NCBI GenBank assembly: GCA_006384855.1
Contig: VCJN01000793.1
Span: 1-64,000 of the forward strand
DNA length: 64,000 nt
Source: Tetraselmis striata
Taxonomy: Eukaryota; Chlorophyta; Chlorodendrophyceae; Chlorodendrales; Chlorodendraceae
Reading direction: 5' to 3'
The stretch's first letter is position 1. The number at the start of each line of letters is the position of its first letter. A program made the translations under genes and the position numbers. The notes under the pieces were generated by a model that worked only from the letters and a program-made list of their open reading frames with translations, was not told the DNA's origin and searched no databases. Of the stretch, positions 21,204 through 33,622 are shown piece after piece.

Positions 21204-21480
21204 GCGGCGTTCGAGAGGCTGTCGGAGGTGCTAAAGAAGCACATGCTACCGAAGGACGGGTCAGAGCTTACCGAGACGTGGTACTACCATGTGGGGAATG
21301 CATGAACGTCCCGGACATAAGGAAGTATATCGTTCACTGCTGCCCGTGTGACGAGCATCGGTACGGCCACTCCCTGGATGGTGACTAGAGCTACGACGAC
21401 CGCTGCCCTCGCTGCGATCTGACGCGCTGGACACCCGAGTCACTGCGCCACCCGCGCCCCGCCACACCTCAACCGCGAAA
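21204..21480 (+). pseudogene. Cys-rich transposase-like fragment
   Basis: After the solo LTR the frame reads FERLSEVLKKHMLPKDGSEL. In another frame it continues VPDIRKYIVHCCPCDEHRYG and, after a stop, DDRCPRCDLTRW. Paired CxxC motifs between an I-x-Y and a final R-W resemble the N-terminal zinc region of Tnp2-like (CACTA/En-Spm) transposases. In-frame stops and frame changes mark it as decayed. The family assignment is tentative. Confidence 0.3.
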
Positions 21481-22135
<655 letters not shown>

Positions 22136-22420
22136 GAGGAGACACTCAAGGCAATCGCCATGACGCAGAGCGTGGAGGGCGCACTAACTGTTCAAAATGT
22201 ATATGAGGTGACTGACAACGATGGCAACAAGTCCAGAGCGCGCCGTGACTTGCAGCATCGGATAAGCACCCGCCACTGTCAAACAGAAGTTGGTATGCTG
22301 GCATGCGGTTGGCTGCTGCCAGCATATGACACGGACATGCACAATGTGGGATGATGGATCACATATATACATAGCGCATAAGACGCATGTGCATATTCAA
22401 CACATTATATCCCAGCAACC

Positions 22421-23230
22421 ATGGCCGCGAAAAAATACACATACACCGCCCGCCTCCCACTTGCTGTCCGGTGTCTCCTCCGCGTTTCGAGCCGCCGGTC
22501 CCGCCAGCCCCCAATCGATCTTCCCCTTGATACCGATTGTGCCACGCAAGTCGCCATGCTACTCAGCAGTCTGGCGACCAGCAACCGTGCGACGGGGGTC
22601 GACCTGCGCCGCAGCCGTGTGTTCCAGAACCCGATCCGTACCCTCGGCCCCAAGCTCGGGGCATTCACACCCACTCACGACGTCTGGGCAGTGGCCCCAC
22701 GCACCCGCTATACCGGCTCCCGCCGCTCCGGCAGGGGTGAGCAGAGCCGGACTCGCCACTAACACGGGATCCGACGCGAAACTCGTCGTAGCCATTATCA
22801 CGCACCTATATGGGCGGGAGAAGATCGCGAATGTTCACCAACCGGCGCCGCCTACAGCCGACTAGTCGGCGATGCACCACGGCCAGCTCCCCCAAGAGCT
22901 TCAGCCACCACCAACTACCCAGCTACAAGCGGCCCTCGCCCCGGCCGCGGCAGCCCCTCAAGCCACGGAGATGGACGGCGACGACTCGCCACCGGCAGTC
23001 GATCAGCTGGCGACAAGCGTCGATCCAGCCCCGCACCACGAGCCGTCTCCACCGGCCGCAGCCCATAACCCCACCGCGACCAGAGAGGCCTTGGAGGCCA
23101 CCGCCCCCCTCGAGCAATCCTACACAACCAGCACACCAGCCCAGGCTTCCCGCATGGCCAGCTCGCGGCAGAGGCTCACCGCCCCCGTCGCCCCCCGCGC
23201 CGGACGAACCCCTTGCAGGTGCAGGTAGGC
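22421..23230 (+). pseudogene. LINE-like ORF1 family fragment
   Basis: The frame from 22421 (MAAKKYTYTARLPLAVRC) aligns with the protein at 56519-57661 over about 80 residues: AKK-LPLA-R-VA-LLS-LA-NPIRTLGPK here against AKK-LPLA-R-VA-LLFGDLVA-NLIRNLSPK there. Pro/Ala-rich frames follow, and then the conserved 3' tail at 23500-23900. The reading frame changes near 22760-22870, so it is not intact. The product is unknown. A nucleic-acid-binding ORF1 role is inferred from its place before a LINE-type 3' tail. Confidence 0.5.
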
Positions 23231-23499
23231 CGTCTACGGATACCTTCCGCCGGCAAGGCGCCCAACCCCAAGCCGGACGCACGCCCGCGACTATCAGCGC
23301 CGCCACCGAAGAACTACGGACGTTTCTAGTCCATACGCCCAGATGCATGTTTTCGAATTTACCAGCACTTTCCCCGCAAGTATTACTGACAGTGTATCGC
23401 CCGTCCTGCGGGCTTGGTACATGCACGAGACGGAGTCATCATGCCATTAAAAGCAGTATATTGTGCCGGAAATATATATATATATATACATTAGAGATG

Positions 23500-23905
23500 G
23501 AGGGGCACTGTAGCCCCCACCCCATCAAGCTAGCCGGCTGAGCGGTAAGTAAATACTGAGCACCATATAACTATTCCGGTTGGCTCCTCTCCCCCATCAC
23601 ACCTCAGTAGCAGCATGCGGGACGCCTCTGGCTGCCTTGGCGTGCGTGCCTGATGAGCTCTGGATGGAATTGGTCTCACTTAGGTAGGGACAGCATGGGG
23701 GCGTTGCTGTCTTAGCTATAGCCCATTGGAAGGAGGAGGGGCTAGGAAACAAAAGAGGATGGCCAGTAGCTTGAGCTGTGATAACACTTCGTGTTCCCCA
23801 CTGTGGTTAGAGATAGCAAGTCCTAAGAGCAACTCATTCTGAGCGAGTGGATGCAGCAGACTAGACGTTGTAACAAATTTCAATTTCAATTTGTATTTAA
23901 GTCGG
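23500..23905 (+). mobile_element. 3' tail of a LINE-like element
   Basis: Matches, in inverse orientation, 47750-48140. Shared blocks include AGCTATTCCGGT-like, CTTAGGTAGGGACAGCA, TTAGCTTGAGCTGT-like and AGAGATAGCA. It ends in an ATTTCAATTTCAATTTG simple repeat, as LINE 3' ends often do. A short TA repeat lies just before it at about 23470-23488. Confidence 0.7.
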
Positions 23906-24400
23906 ATGCTTTAAGAACTTTCGAGCCCGTGCCGCTGCGGCCGTAGCCTCTACGGGCGCAATATACAATTCCCACATCATTAGTGCAGTGGCAGTTCCGG
24001 AAGATTTTCTTCCCACCCCAATAAGGCGCAAGCACAGTTTGTAGTTTATTTGTGTCGCTAGTACTACCCACTCCGTCCCCGCACTTCACACCCGTAAGTT
24101 AGAACCGGTACTACACATGTTTTAACGACAGACACACGCACATATATAGGAATCGCATCCCGTCTATCGACTATAATACCGAATATAGCGCCTCAATGGC
24201 GCGCTTGCCCTCCTTAAACCTGTCATCTCTTAGCCGCGAACTGGCACAAGTCTAAGATGCGCCGTAGGAAGGCGGCCACACCGCTGGACGGCAGCCGTCG
24301 AGCGCGGTTAGCATATTTCGCCGCGACACCCCGTCGGCATCCTCAAAGGAAGGCAGTCATGCACAACTCGAGTAGGTAGCTAAAGGAGGACGCCCTAGGC
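23906..24400. other. Spacer, no gene recognised
   Basis: No motif or strong repeat is seen. Confidence 0.4.
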
Positions 24401-24499
24401 GTGTGTCCACCTTGAGGTACGTGCCCATGCTGGGATACGGTGGGAGTGCGCTTGATTTGCGGCGCCGACGGCGAGGCAGCAAGGATTACGGACGGAGGA

Positions 24500-25170
24500 A
24501 TGACGGTGTCGTCGCGCATAGCCTGCGCAGCGGCGGTGCGTCCGCCGCTTCCGCCGCCGGCGTTACCCTACCCAAGGTATGTTGGCTCGGCGACTGAGTG
24601 ACCAGCAGCAACGTCGTCCATACCTACGTGGTCCCGGGAATTTTGGACTCCGCCGGCGGCCAGTTCTTTTTCTCTTTCCTGACCCCAGTGGCCTTTCGCC
24701 GTCATCGGCAGTACACTGACCGTTTTTCCCGGCCGGGCCTGCTCCCTTCGTTTTTCTGGCAAACGAGACTCGCAATGTGTCTTATCATTATTCAATACTT
24801 AAATGAGGTTACCTAGACCGACCGAGTGGTGCGAGCGCTTCGATTTGTGCCCCTACTCTTGAAACTTTTCTGTCGGTTGCCGCTGCTACTTTACACGACA
24901 CACCGAGCTTTCTAGTAGATCCCGAAGTTTCTAGAGTGGCAGCGGCTGCCAGTTGTGCCAGCTGACTATGGACTGCTCCCGACCTTGCAGTCCCGAATTT
25001 CCATCACTACTAATTAGGTGGTCCGGAGGTGGCATTGCGCTCATCCCTTTTGTTGAAGCGCTTCTCGCACCCACCGCAACCCACCCTACTCGTCAGTGTG
25101 GCGGGTGCCTTGCAATCAAGTCACACGCTCCCTTTGCAAACGAGACTCGCACTATGTCTAAACGCAAACT
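24500..25170 (+). pseudogene. Relic of a DIRS tyrosine recombinase C terminus and 3' end
   Basis: HSLRSGGASAASAAGVTLPK followed by VCWLGD, a stop, and then TYVVPGILDSAGGQFFF matches the recombinase at 11863-13012 (HNLRSGGASAASATGVPMPM ... NYIVPGILDS). The GGW block is lost to a stop and the region is shortened. The downstream DNA keeps the element's repeats: GCAAACGAGACTCGCA near 24752 and again near 25136, and CTCATCCCTTTTGTTG near 25038. Only the last part of the element survives. Confidence 0.8.
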
Positions 25171-25720
25171 ACTATAGACGTCATTTGGCGGTAATTAATT
25201 GAATTTAACACATGCTACTATTGCACTGATTATGGTATAGGTGATATCTTATTGCTGTTGTAACAGTCATATTTCATTATGGTACTTTCTACACTATATC
25301 CTCGGCAAGTGAACTTATGGAGGACATCCATTTTGCTTGAAAGCGTTTCATAGCAGCAGTGGCACCGCCAAGGTTAACCAAGGCTTTTCCCACCGGCCTT
25401 GGTTAGCGCCCATGTATTGCTTTGCTGTACTATCTAGCACCAAGGAGGCACCAAGGAGGCGCAGGCAAAAGTTGCAAAGGGCCATCGCATTTCTAACACC
25501 CACATTCAGGACGACAACCTCCATTAGGACTGAATTACTGCATGGTTTCTATGCACTTCCCCTCCCACTTGGTGCACCAGGTTGGTGCCGAGGTGTTGTG
25601 GTGGCAAGCGAATCGCCAGAGCCAGACTGTGGGTTATTCCCATCAACAACTCCTGCACCTACCAATTGTTGCTGCTGAATGTTGTTGTTGCAATGCTACT
25701 TATTGTTGCATAGCAACTTG
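25171..25720. other. Spacer with a CAAGGTTAACCAAGG motif
   Basis: CAAGGTTAACCAAGG at about 25369-25383 recurs at 29620-29634 and may mark the ends of the hAT element. No gene is seen. Confidence 0.35.
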
Positions 25721-25739
25721 TTATTGCAGCCCTTGCAAG

Positions 25740-28700
25740 TTTTGCAAAACATCCACCACATGTAGAGGGTTCATCTCGGTAGACCGTTGCTCAGCAGCAG
25801 GTTGCGCTGCAGCAGACGAGGGCCGGATTGGGAGCCAATACAACTGTGGGCTGTGCGGCGACAACTGCAGCGCATGTGTTGCCATCATCATTGTGTTGGT
25901 GCTTGCGCTTGATGGCCCTTCTGCCCTTATGCTTTGCGGGGGTCTTGAGTGTTGTTGGAGTCTCGTTACGGCTATCCTGGCGCTCACGTATGGCTGCAAG
26001 CTCATGAGAGTACAAATCATCATCAGACTCATGAAGTAGAACATCCGCCCACTTATGAGCCGGTTGAGGGGATTCCCACACATCGTCCTTATCGACAATG
26101 CACGTAGCATCGCCATATCTCGCCTGAGGCACGCCCTCGAACTCTCGACCAATGAGGCAAGCCTCCGTATCTAGCATCTCGTGCACCAAGTCGTTAATGG
26201 TGAAGTCTGCTCCTGCCCGCTCAGCTTCCTCGGAGCTTAGCGAGCCAAACAATCCAGGATCTTGAAGCCCATTGGACTCAAAGTTAAGGACAGGTAGCTT
26301 AAGTAGTGGTTCTTATGCGCCGAACAACCAGAACGAATGTCAGTAGCATCTATTTATCAAATTATAATATGTCACCAGGAACGTACCCGTGGTTCGAGAA
26401 CGCGCTCGCTCCATCTTAATCCGGCGGGGGGGGGGGGGGGCAGAAGGCGTTTGATGTTGCTGTAAACATACACTACCTTCGCAGCACGCTCGTTCATGAT
26501 GGATGCTCGCCGCAAACCAATGATCCGGTGATAGATTGAGTTCACCCGTTCCGTAGGTGATGCGTTGCAGCCAATGATTGATACAGGGAATGCAATGTAC
26601 TTGGTGAACGGCTCGTGTGATTCTCCTACAAAGGATGACCACCACATCCGCTGTTCGTAGACATCTGCAAGCTGTAGCTTCTCGATGTTTCAAAAGATGC
26701 CTCGTTTTTGCCTCATCTGCCTCCATGATAAATTCACCTAGCATCAACACATCACCATAGCTATTACTATAAGAATGTATGGCGCAGTTAGGCAGCCAAT
26801 AGATGGCATCGGATGATGGAATACTCACGACATGTCGCAGTCTGTTGGGAACAGCTCGAGCACACAACTCATCAAACGCATATGTAGCCCTATCAATCAA
26901 CACATGTGGCAGTTCTAGGGCGCCCGTGCGCTCCAATTCCCAGATCCTAGGATCACGGACAACACAAAGCGCTTGGATTCTGGTCTGCGCTGGTGTTATT
27001 TGCCGCGACCAGAGGTCTCGCGCTATCGCCATATCCTTGCTTGGCATTAGCATGCACGTCTCCGGCCACTTCTCCATCTGATATTCAAGGAACCATGCAT
27101 CAGACAGATTAGATGTGTTCTTCTCCATAGACCGCTGCACCAATTGGTAGACACGCATAAACTTCTCTGAATCTATGACGTCATGTTCCAGGTCGATATC
27201 GTTGAGGTCATGGTGGACCTGTGGCATTAGCATGTAAGCCTATAAGTGAATGCATGTAGCAGTGCATTCATTTATTTAATAACTGCTTGACATTGCACTT
27301 GCAGTGATGCATACCTTTTGCATATTCACTTTGTCATCTTTTTTGTCTCAGAATTCCTCACATCCACCATGTATTGCTACTTGGTGATTGATTGCCTCAT
27401 CAAATGCAAGTTCCTGGTATGGGATGCAAACAGGTTGTAAATAGACACTTTGCGGGTGTCACCCTTGCTCAGCAGCGGCACACAACAAACAAGTAAACTA
27501 TGAATAATGAAAGCACAAGGATGAATTATTCGTGAATATTTTGTACAAGAGCAAATCATGTCACAGCATAGGCGCACAGCTCAAATTCAGATTGGGGATG
27601 AGAACCACGTTTCGCTTCTCAGCAGTGGCGTCGCGCCGCTCTTTCAAGTTTGCCCCCTCACGTAGGGGCCGTAGCTGGCCTGGGGGAACCCCACGCTGAT
27701 TGAACCACTTGCAAATTCTGGAAGTAGATGACACGGCAGTTGTGATTCTTGGGGATGCAAGCGGTACAGCTCGTCCATCGACCTTGTGCTTGTGACAAGG
27801 TGCTGTCACCGAAGTGGGATGCGCAGCTTCTATCTTTGCCCGGCAGGCGGTCATCACAGCCGGATCGTCGGTAGTCGGACCAACCGCATGCGGCCATGGA
27901 CGGCTCCACAGCCTTCACGTAGGCTTCGGTGTCCTGCAATTCACCTGCAATTCAGGGTTGTCAACAGCACGCTCGAAAAATGCAGTTGCATGTGTGTCAA
28001 TGACAGACACTATCTTCAACGGCTGTTTCTTCTCATTCTGCCTACCATCCATACTGGCTGACAAGCCATGTTCGGTACCCTCCTCCATGGTGCTCTTCCA
28101 TGGGAGTCTTGACATATATTCATAGACTGAGTCCAGCCCGGTCGTAGCCATCCAGGTTTAATCTGCAAGCAGCGTGCAACCATCCATTACTTCATTTCTG
28201 TAGCACATCAGGTTTGCCCATGATGAACACTGCAACGGAACATGATTGCATCATTTAGAAATTCAAAAGCACATACCTGGCACGCCCTTTTGCGCTATAC
28301 GCGGGGCACAGCTCCTTGATCATATTCCGGAACAGCTCATCTTCCACCCGGCCAAAAGGTAAGCCGTTGCCGTGGATGAAGGATGCCATCACGAAGTCCA
28401 GGTGCTTCTTGCGGGGTGCATCACACACATTGTTGTCTTCGACATTTAAGCTGGTTAACAATGTTGGTGTTGCGCGAGCAGATACATTGGCTCTTGTTTC
28501 GCAACTCGCAGAAGAACCAAACTGCACGCTTCCTGCGATGTTGCTGTTTTCCAGTAAAAAACGCCCTTTCTCTAGCCTGATGGCTTTGTCACCTGTGCCA
28601 GTTGCATTTTTTGCCTCGCTCAATAGTTGTAAGATATTCATAAACAACTAGTAGTTGGGCAACATGTATGGGGATCAAGGCTAGCTATGCATCAAAACGA

Positions 28701-28935
28701 GCAAGAGACGTACGTGCTTGAGCAGCCTTGTTGGTTACGCACTGCTTATCCGTCATGTTGATAAGCAGACCGTGCCGCGTCTTGGCGTCCTCGCTATAAG
28801 CGTGGAGGCGCAGACCACCGCAGTGAACAACAAGATGCAACTTCATCTTGCTGATCCCCGAGGACAGGAGCTGCCAGTCGGAGCCCCTTTCGTTTTGTGG
28901 AAGGTGATTGCATCGCGAACATCGTAAAGGTTAGT
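25740..28935 (-). pseudogene. hAT-family transposase, decayed
   Basis: Pieces appear in the expected order on the minus strand. About 28900-28750: a BED-finger-like segment (SSGISKMKLHLVVHCGG). 28647-28255: KHLDFVMASFIHGNGLPFGR, VEDELFRNMIKELCPAY. 28150-27920: PLKIVSVIDTHATAFFERAV. 27850-27560: CRAKIEAAHPTSVTAPCHKH and a KWFNQRG segment. 26647-26372: the C-terminal hAT dimerisation block WWSSFV and ASPTERVNSIYHRIIGLRRA, MNERAAKVVYVYSNIKRL. An acidic tail follows at 26252-25800. Frame changes, missing DDE parts and an in-frame stop near 28155 show it is not functional, unless introns remove some of these. A poly(C) tract on the sense strand at about 26441-26427 lies just after the dimerisation block. 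Confidence 0.75.
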
Positions 28936-28989
28936 TGCTGCCCGTTCCTCTCTCCTTTGATGTTGAATATTGCCTTTGCCTGATCATGA

Positions 28990-29890
28990 GCCTAGGCAAC
29001 ACTGGCGGCTGGCGGGATCGTGTCCATCGCGGCATGTACGTGGGTTGTTATAACGGCATGTGAGGGAGCGGGCGGACGCCTCAGACATGTGCAGATGTGG
29101 GCTAGGGAAGGGGGGGGCGGGGGGGGGGGGGGGGGGGGGGGGGGCGGAATGCGCCGGGCGGACCCGCACCGGGTGCTGAAGGGGCGGGCGGCAAGCTAGC
29201 GGGCGCGCGATCAAGCCCCGGGTGCGGCATGTGAGGGGGCCGGACGGGCTTGTCAAGCAGGTGGAGCAGACCGGCAGTCGGCAATAGGCTAGGGGCGGGA
29301 CGAGGCGGGTCGGAATGCAGCGGGTGTGCCCGCACCGGATGCGCCGGGGGCGGGAAGCAAGCAGGCGGGCGCGCGATCGAGCGCCGGGTGCGGGCATGTG
29401 TATCGAGGGTGGGCGGGCACCTCAGGCGGGTGCCGCAGCCCGCTTGACACGGGTGGCAGCGGGGCGGGGCGAAATGCTAATGCGGCGGGTGGGTCCACCC
29501 TGTGGCGTTCAATTTAATTAAATTGAATGCCATTAATTTTTGCCATTAATGGCTAAAATCCGACTTTACGCGGTTCTGCCCGGGCCCCAGGGCCCGGGGC
29601 GGCTTGGTTTTGGTCGTAACAAGGTTAACCAAGGTTAACCAAGGTTAGCCTTCGGGTTTTCAGATTCTAACCAAGATTATCGGTGCCTCTGCATAGCAGC
29701 CAATAAATGCTAGAAAAATAAGCTTAAGGTCACCCCGAGCCGGAATTTTAAGTTCCTTAATATCGAGATTTCATTTTCTCTGCGCATCGATTGTATACCT
29801 TGTGCGACGCAGTATATGGCGCAGTGTCCGTGCCCGCGAATAGTAGCTACCTAATCCTGCTACTTATTGGATCCCTACCAGTAGCATATC
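28990..29890. other. GC-rich spacer with poly(G) tract and palindromes
   Basis: An uninterrupted run of 26 G lies at 29119-29144. CCCGGGCCCCAGGGCCCGGG, a near-perfect palindrome, lies at about 29579-29598. Tandem AAGGTTAACC units lie at 29621-29650. No gene is seen. Confidence 0.5.
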
Positions 29891-29950
29891 GATATATGTA
29901 ATATACCGTCTACACCTTGTATATTTGGGGGCCTCCGCATCGGCGATACT

Positions 29951-31482
29951 GTGGTGGTTATCGTAGATGCCTCCCCCATCGGCGATGCCGCCCTTGTGGT
30001 TGGCCAAGCTGTGACTTTCCTCCGTGCTCAACACGCCACCTTGAGCGACGCCGGGGCGTTCCTTCCGAGCCGTCAGGCGTATCCATCCCTCATAGCCTCT
30101 ACCTTGTTGGGGCGTCCTCGATTCACCAGGCTCTGGCCACCCCAGCGTTGGAGCTCGATGCCGGCGCCGATGTGGGCTATCGAGCTTCGCGCCGCTCATA
30201 CCCGTGTCGCTGACGAGTGTGGAGACGCGGTGCTCGAAGATCTAGCGGGGCCGTTGGCCTCTGCCCTAAAGTTGCTCCCCTCCAAGCGCTCCCACGTTGC
30301 CCGTGCCGGCTGCTCGGCCGCCGGGGCTGAGCCGGCGTCTGCAATGCGCTCGGCGGCCGACCTCCAAGCTATCCCGCATTACTCGGACTTCCCCTTGCAC
30401 TCCATGCGGAAAGTACAGGAAACCCTGAGCCACCGCATTCACACGGTCCGTTTCGCAAAGCTTGCTGCGCGTATGCCTACAAGCGGCTCTGACAGCAACC
30501 GCTTCCGGGGCCGCCTCTTACGCGCTGCGACAGCGTTCCTGGTGACTGATCCTCTAAGTGAGGGTCGCCTTGGTGAAGTCCGTGAGCGTTCCCCTGAGTA
30601 CTACGATTCCATGTTACGCGTTGCCGCTTGCCGCCCATTTGGTATTCCGGCGGCTCATGTCCTCTCCCTTGGCGAGCCATGCCCTTGTGCTTTTTGCTCC
30701 TTCTCGGTACAAGGCATGCTGGCCCGTTTTGAGGAAGTTGGCGTGGAATTCACTCCTTCAGCCTGGGCGGTCGCGTATGCTGATCACGTGGCGAGTTGCT
30801 CTGGGGGCGACTCCAATCACGCCGTACACGAGTGTGCGGCACATGGCCTTTCCGACGTTTGCCAAGACGTGAAGTCCGCCCTGGGCGGGGGGAGTCCATA
30901 TCCTCACGGCGGCTTTTACTCTTCCGAAAGGGCAGCAACGGCCGGCCGGCCGATGTTGGGCTTTTTAAGTATGGTGGTATCCGCGGGAACACGGTTGCTG
31001 TCGATACCACCATTGCCCCTTTCCTCGGCGTGTCAGGCTCGGATCCAACGACTGCATTACGGGTTGCAGAGCGTCACAAAATCCAAAAGTATAACGAGGG
31101 TGTCCGAAACGCCGCCGGCATGCTTCGCTTTGTTCCTTTGCCGTTTCCGAGTTCGGCTCGTTGGCCCCGCACGCTGAGGCCTTCTTGGTGGAGCTCGCGA
31201 AAGCTAGCCACACACACACGGGCCAAACAATCGGCCAACTCTTGTCTGCGTGGCGCCGCCGTTTCTCCTTGCTCATCAACATGGCACATGCAGACAACGC
31301 TCTTGGCGGGGTCGCGGCCGCGCGCGCGGCAGGTGATGGTGCTCCTGCGCCTGCGTCGCGTCGCTTGTCGGCATGTGTGCTATGACCCGGGTTATTGGCT
31401 GCAAGCGTACTCGCCGCGGCTGATGGCCTACCCCGGGGCGGTGGTCCCCATTGGTTTCGTGTTCCCCTTTCGGTCTTTCTGA
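29951..31482 (+). pseudogene. C-terminal half of a non-LTR retrotransposon polyprotein
   Basis: The first frame holds RGRLLRAATAFLVTDPLS and a zinc-binding-like segment with PCPCAFCS and DHVASC, then an H-x3-H-like HAVHECAAHG. The frame then slips near 30935: GRPADVGLFKYGGIRGNTVA followed by VDTTIAPFL, ERHKIQKYNEG and RFVPLPF. A second slip near 31160 continues as APHAEAFLVELAKAS and AWRRRFSLLINMAHADNAL. This RPAD...VD-T-I...K..KY order is the region after the RT in a class of LINE-like polyproteins, with a restriction-endonuclease-like core. The RT itself is absent (5' truncation, as usual for LINEs). The 3' end lies somewhere before about 31740. Confidence 0.65.
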
Positions 31483-33600
31483 TCGTTCCTTGCCTTCAGT
31501 GCTTCCCTTGACTAGTTGGTTCCTAACAGCTTGGCGACTTCGTGGTTCCCTTTGCTCTTCCTTGATTCTTGGTTCCCTGGCCTCCTGCTCGACCTTGGTT
31601 TCATGCTTATGTCTCTCTTTTGCTTGCAACCTTTCATAGTTGCTGTTAGTTCTGTTTGTGGTGCGCATTTATTTAAAAGCCCTGATGCAAACACAATACC
31701 GTCTACTCCTGGTCTACTGACACTACACCCCTCCACATAAGTCCGGGTTTTGCATTTTTGATCGCAAAGCGCATGCATGCGCGACGATAACGCCGGCTGC
31801 ATGTGCATACATGCTAACTACATTGGGAATAGTTCGGGCGAGCGCCTATTGTGCGCTTTATACCCACCCGCGCGACAACACGACCATTTGCGGGCGCCCT
31901 TTTAAAAACGCGAAATCAATGCATGATGCGTTGGCGCCAGAAAGTTGTGAGTTACGCCAACCGTCCAAACCTATGAAAATAGCGGCACTCGTCGCACCAA
32001 ACTCGGTGGATACGGCCCTTGGCATAAGTTGCACACACCGTGCGTGTAGGCCACTGAAAGCATGTCGCTATAGGCACGACGTGACACCCCAACAACAAGT
32101 TGGCCACTGTGGGGAGCAGTTTTGGGGTGAAATGCTGCTGTTTTTGTGGCGAACGCACGTAGGAGAAGCGCAGGATGGCCCCCTTGGCGTAGGGCAATGC
32201 TCTACTATGGAGGCGCATGGTGGAATGCCAGTTGCACCGTTTCGTGGGCGGGGTGGCGCGGTAGGGGCGTGGACTTTGATTAATATGAAATTCCTTGAAG
32301 AATGCTATGGAAAATGGCATTTTGGCTGGTAGATGTGTGTATCGCTAGGAGGTGGCACATGCCAAGTGTTGGTGGTCCGTGGTCATCCACACACATAACG
32401 CTCTCGCGCAACTGAGTATGGGGCTTAGACACGCACTTGGCGCAAAGCCACGCGCCCGATACGGGTGGGCACATGAGGCAGTGAGGGGCAACTTGGATGA
32501 TCATCTTTGGGGATTTTTCCGGGGACCCAAAATCGATTTTTTGATTTGTAAGATTGTTTTCGACGCAGATTTGAACGAGGAATCGCGTGGTACTTTTAAA
32601 GTGTTTTTTTCTAAGCAAACCCTGAGAAGTTATAGCGTTTTAAAGCCAAGGGGGTGTTGCTGCGCGTGGCCGACTCACACTGATGCCATGCCAGTATCGC
32701 AACGCGACATGCACTGGCCGCTGCCCACACGGCTGCACCCCAACCAAATGCACCCGAGCCCCTCGCCAATGTGTTTCCTCACGCGTTCATGGCCATCCCG
32801 CCGTTTGGTTGTATATTCACGCGCGTCGGCGTGTGCGTGATACCTACCCCGGTTTTGGTGCAGTTGCATGCGACGCCCATCCGCGCACCAAGTGCAGCGT
32901 GATTCCCTAGTCGGTCTTTAAGCTTCGGTTTGAGCCACTCGTCATGCAGGTTTTGTAAAACCCTCTGAGATTCCAGGGTTTCATCTCATATATCCTATGT
33001 TCAGGTACCCTAGACTTCCGAAAGTCTTGAGACTGCCGAAAAGGGACCCCAAAACATATGTGCAAGGGTGTAGTCGCTATCTATTGTAATAAAAATAATG
33101 CAGTGTGTCTCCGCCGGGTACGGGTAACGTACTCGAGTACAATAGATCGCTCTGGCTAACTTATTATTTCTCCCTTCATTATTTACGGCACTGTGCCCGC
33201 CTGACGAAAAAGCACACTGCCTCGCAATTATTTTCCTTATTAAGGATCACTTTTTCCTTCCGCTTGTTATTTATTATTCCGCCCGCCGCGTCTGCGCCGC
33301 CACTCGCTTACTGGACTACGCGGGTCATGAGCCCAATGACACGCCGCGATTAGCGCAACAGCCACCTCTGCGTCCAGACAAGGCGGCACTGCGTAGGGGC
33401 TGGACTTAATACCTGAATTAAACAGTGGCGACCGCAGGCAGGCCAGGGGCCCCGCGCCACTGAGCAAGCGGCCCATTCATCATCCGGCCGCCGCCCAGCA
33501 CGGGCTGCTCTTTAAGGCTTATCAGCAAGCCCATCATCACCGCAAGACACCCGACAAGGCACTGACACAGCGGGGCACACGCTCATTCGGGGATCAGTGC
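31483..33600. other. Long spacer, no gene recognised
   Basis: Short frames on both strands show no domain. 32280-32620 is AT-richer. The MYB gene promoter should lie near the right end, but no TATA box is obvious. Confidence 0.4.
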
Positions 33601-33622
33601 ATTTGTCTCCACACGCGACGAT

